Under the pieces are notes generated by a model that was not told the DNA's origin, did not search any database, and saw nothing but the letters and a program-made list of their open reading frames with translations. Below, in pieces: positions 5,810 to 6,174 of a DNA stretch of 6,174 nucleotides. Source of the stretch: Bacillota bacterium (GTDB lineage Bacteria; Bacillota_I; Bacilli_A; RFN20; CAG-826); NCBI GenBank assembly GCA_003512585.1, contig DOQE01000135.1, forward strand, positions 1 through 6,174, in the 5' to 3' direction. Position 1 is the stretch's first letter; the number at the start of each line of letters is the position of its first letter. A program made the position numbers and the translations under genes.

Positions 5810-6174
5810 ATGGTTAAATTAGTTTTGATTAGACACGGTCAATCCGAATGGAATTTAAAGAATTTATTTACAGGATGGACCGATGTTGAACTTTCTCCTA
5901 ATGGCGTTAAAGAAGCTCATGAAGCTGGAAAGTTATTAAAAGAAAAGGGATATAGCTTTGATGTTGCTTTTTCTTCTACTTTAAAAAGAGCAAACCATAC
6001 TATGGATTTTGTTCTTGAAGAAATGGGAGAAACTTCTATTCCTAAGCATTATTCTTGGAGATTGAACGAACGTCATTATGGTGCTTTGCAAGGGCTTAAT
6101 AAAGCCGATGCAGCAAAAAAATGGGGTGACGAACAAGTTCATATTTGGAGAAGATCTGCCGATGTTCCACCTCT
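5810..6174 (+). CDS. gpmA: 2,3-bisphosphoglycerate-dependent phosphoglycerate mutase (3'-partial)
   Basis: The first 121 codons plus two bases are present; the window ends inside the gene. The enzyme interconverts 3- and 2-phosphoglycerate in glycolysis and gluconeogenesis in the cytosol, through a phosphohistidine. Visible: the 'LIRHGQSEWN' motif (R8, phosphorylated H9, G10), 'FTGWTDVELSPNG' (20-32), 'SSTLKRANHT' (55-64), 'RLNERHYGALQG' (84-95, with E87 matching the general acid) and 'WRRSADVPP' (113-121), the hallmark of the dPGM/GpmA branch rather than of wider histidine phosphatases. The family is about 230-250 residues, so roughly half is seen. The ATG at 5810 is supported by AAAGGA seven nt upstream, the clearest ribosome binding site in the window. 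Two TATAAT promoters precede it. It is a cofactor-dependent mutase, unrelated in sequence to the Mn-dependent GpmI type. Confidence 0.97.
   Translation, partial: MVKLVLIRHGQSEWNLKNLFTGWTDVELSPNGVKEAHEAGKLLKEKGYSFDVAFSSTLKRANHTMDFVLEEMGETSIPKHYSWRLNERHYGALQGLNKADAAKKWGDEQVHIWRRSADVPP

Noticed and set aside
1..6174. CRISPR array, tRNA, rRNA or insertion sequence
   Set aside because: No regularly spaced repeats, no cloverleaf-like or rRNA-like sequence, and no transposase motifs or terminal inverted repeats were seen on either strand by eye.

Overview
The window is strongly A+T-rich with standard stop codons: TGG is the only Trp codon used and no TGA falls inside a gene. All recognisable genes lie on the + strand. 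Low G+C, consensus-like TATAAT boxes, a gpmA-type phosphoglycerate mutase and an AAA/DUF234-type ATPase remnant suggest a low-GC Gram-positive (Bacillota/Bacilli-like, perhaps a gut lineage related to Erysipelotrichia or Mollicutes). This placement is inference and no marker gene settles it.

Layout. (1) 1-2888: the C-terminal 961 codons of a very large superfamily 1 helicase (DUF4011/AAA_11/AAA_12/MTES_1575 nuclease-like/DUF3320 architecture), whose beginning lies outside the window. (2) 2889-2978: a short gap with a good sigma-70-type promoter. (3) 2979-3599: a small monotopic sugar-phosphate transferase (PglC/WcaJ-C-terminal type). (4) 3630-4791: about 1.2 kb that looks non-coding at first sight but is a heavily decayed pseudogene of an 'IYGRRRIGKT' AAA ATPase with a DUF234-like C-terminus. 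It is readable only by hopping among all three + frames, and it has lost its N-terminus and probably an internal block. (5) 4850-5524: a 5'-methylthioadenosine/S-adenosylhomocysteine nucleosidase (mtnN-like). (6) 5525-5809: an intergenic region with a candidate terminator, a perfect 9-bp hairpin and two tandem promoters. (7) 5810-6174: the first 121 codons of gpmA (glycolysis), cut by the window end.

The genes do not form one pathway. Two are housekeeping (mtnN for SAM by-product recycling, gpmA for glycolysis), one acts in envelope glycan synthesis without other glycan genes nearby, and two (the giant helicase and the dead ATPase) are accessory in character. I see no convincing new multi-gene system. 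The observations most worth a second look are the multiply frameshifted ATPase, possible loss of the nuclease carboxylate in the helicase, a possible change at the catalytic glutamate of the nucleosidase, and the hairpin plus tandem promoters before gpmA.
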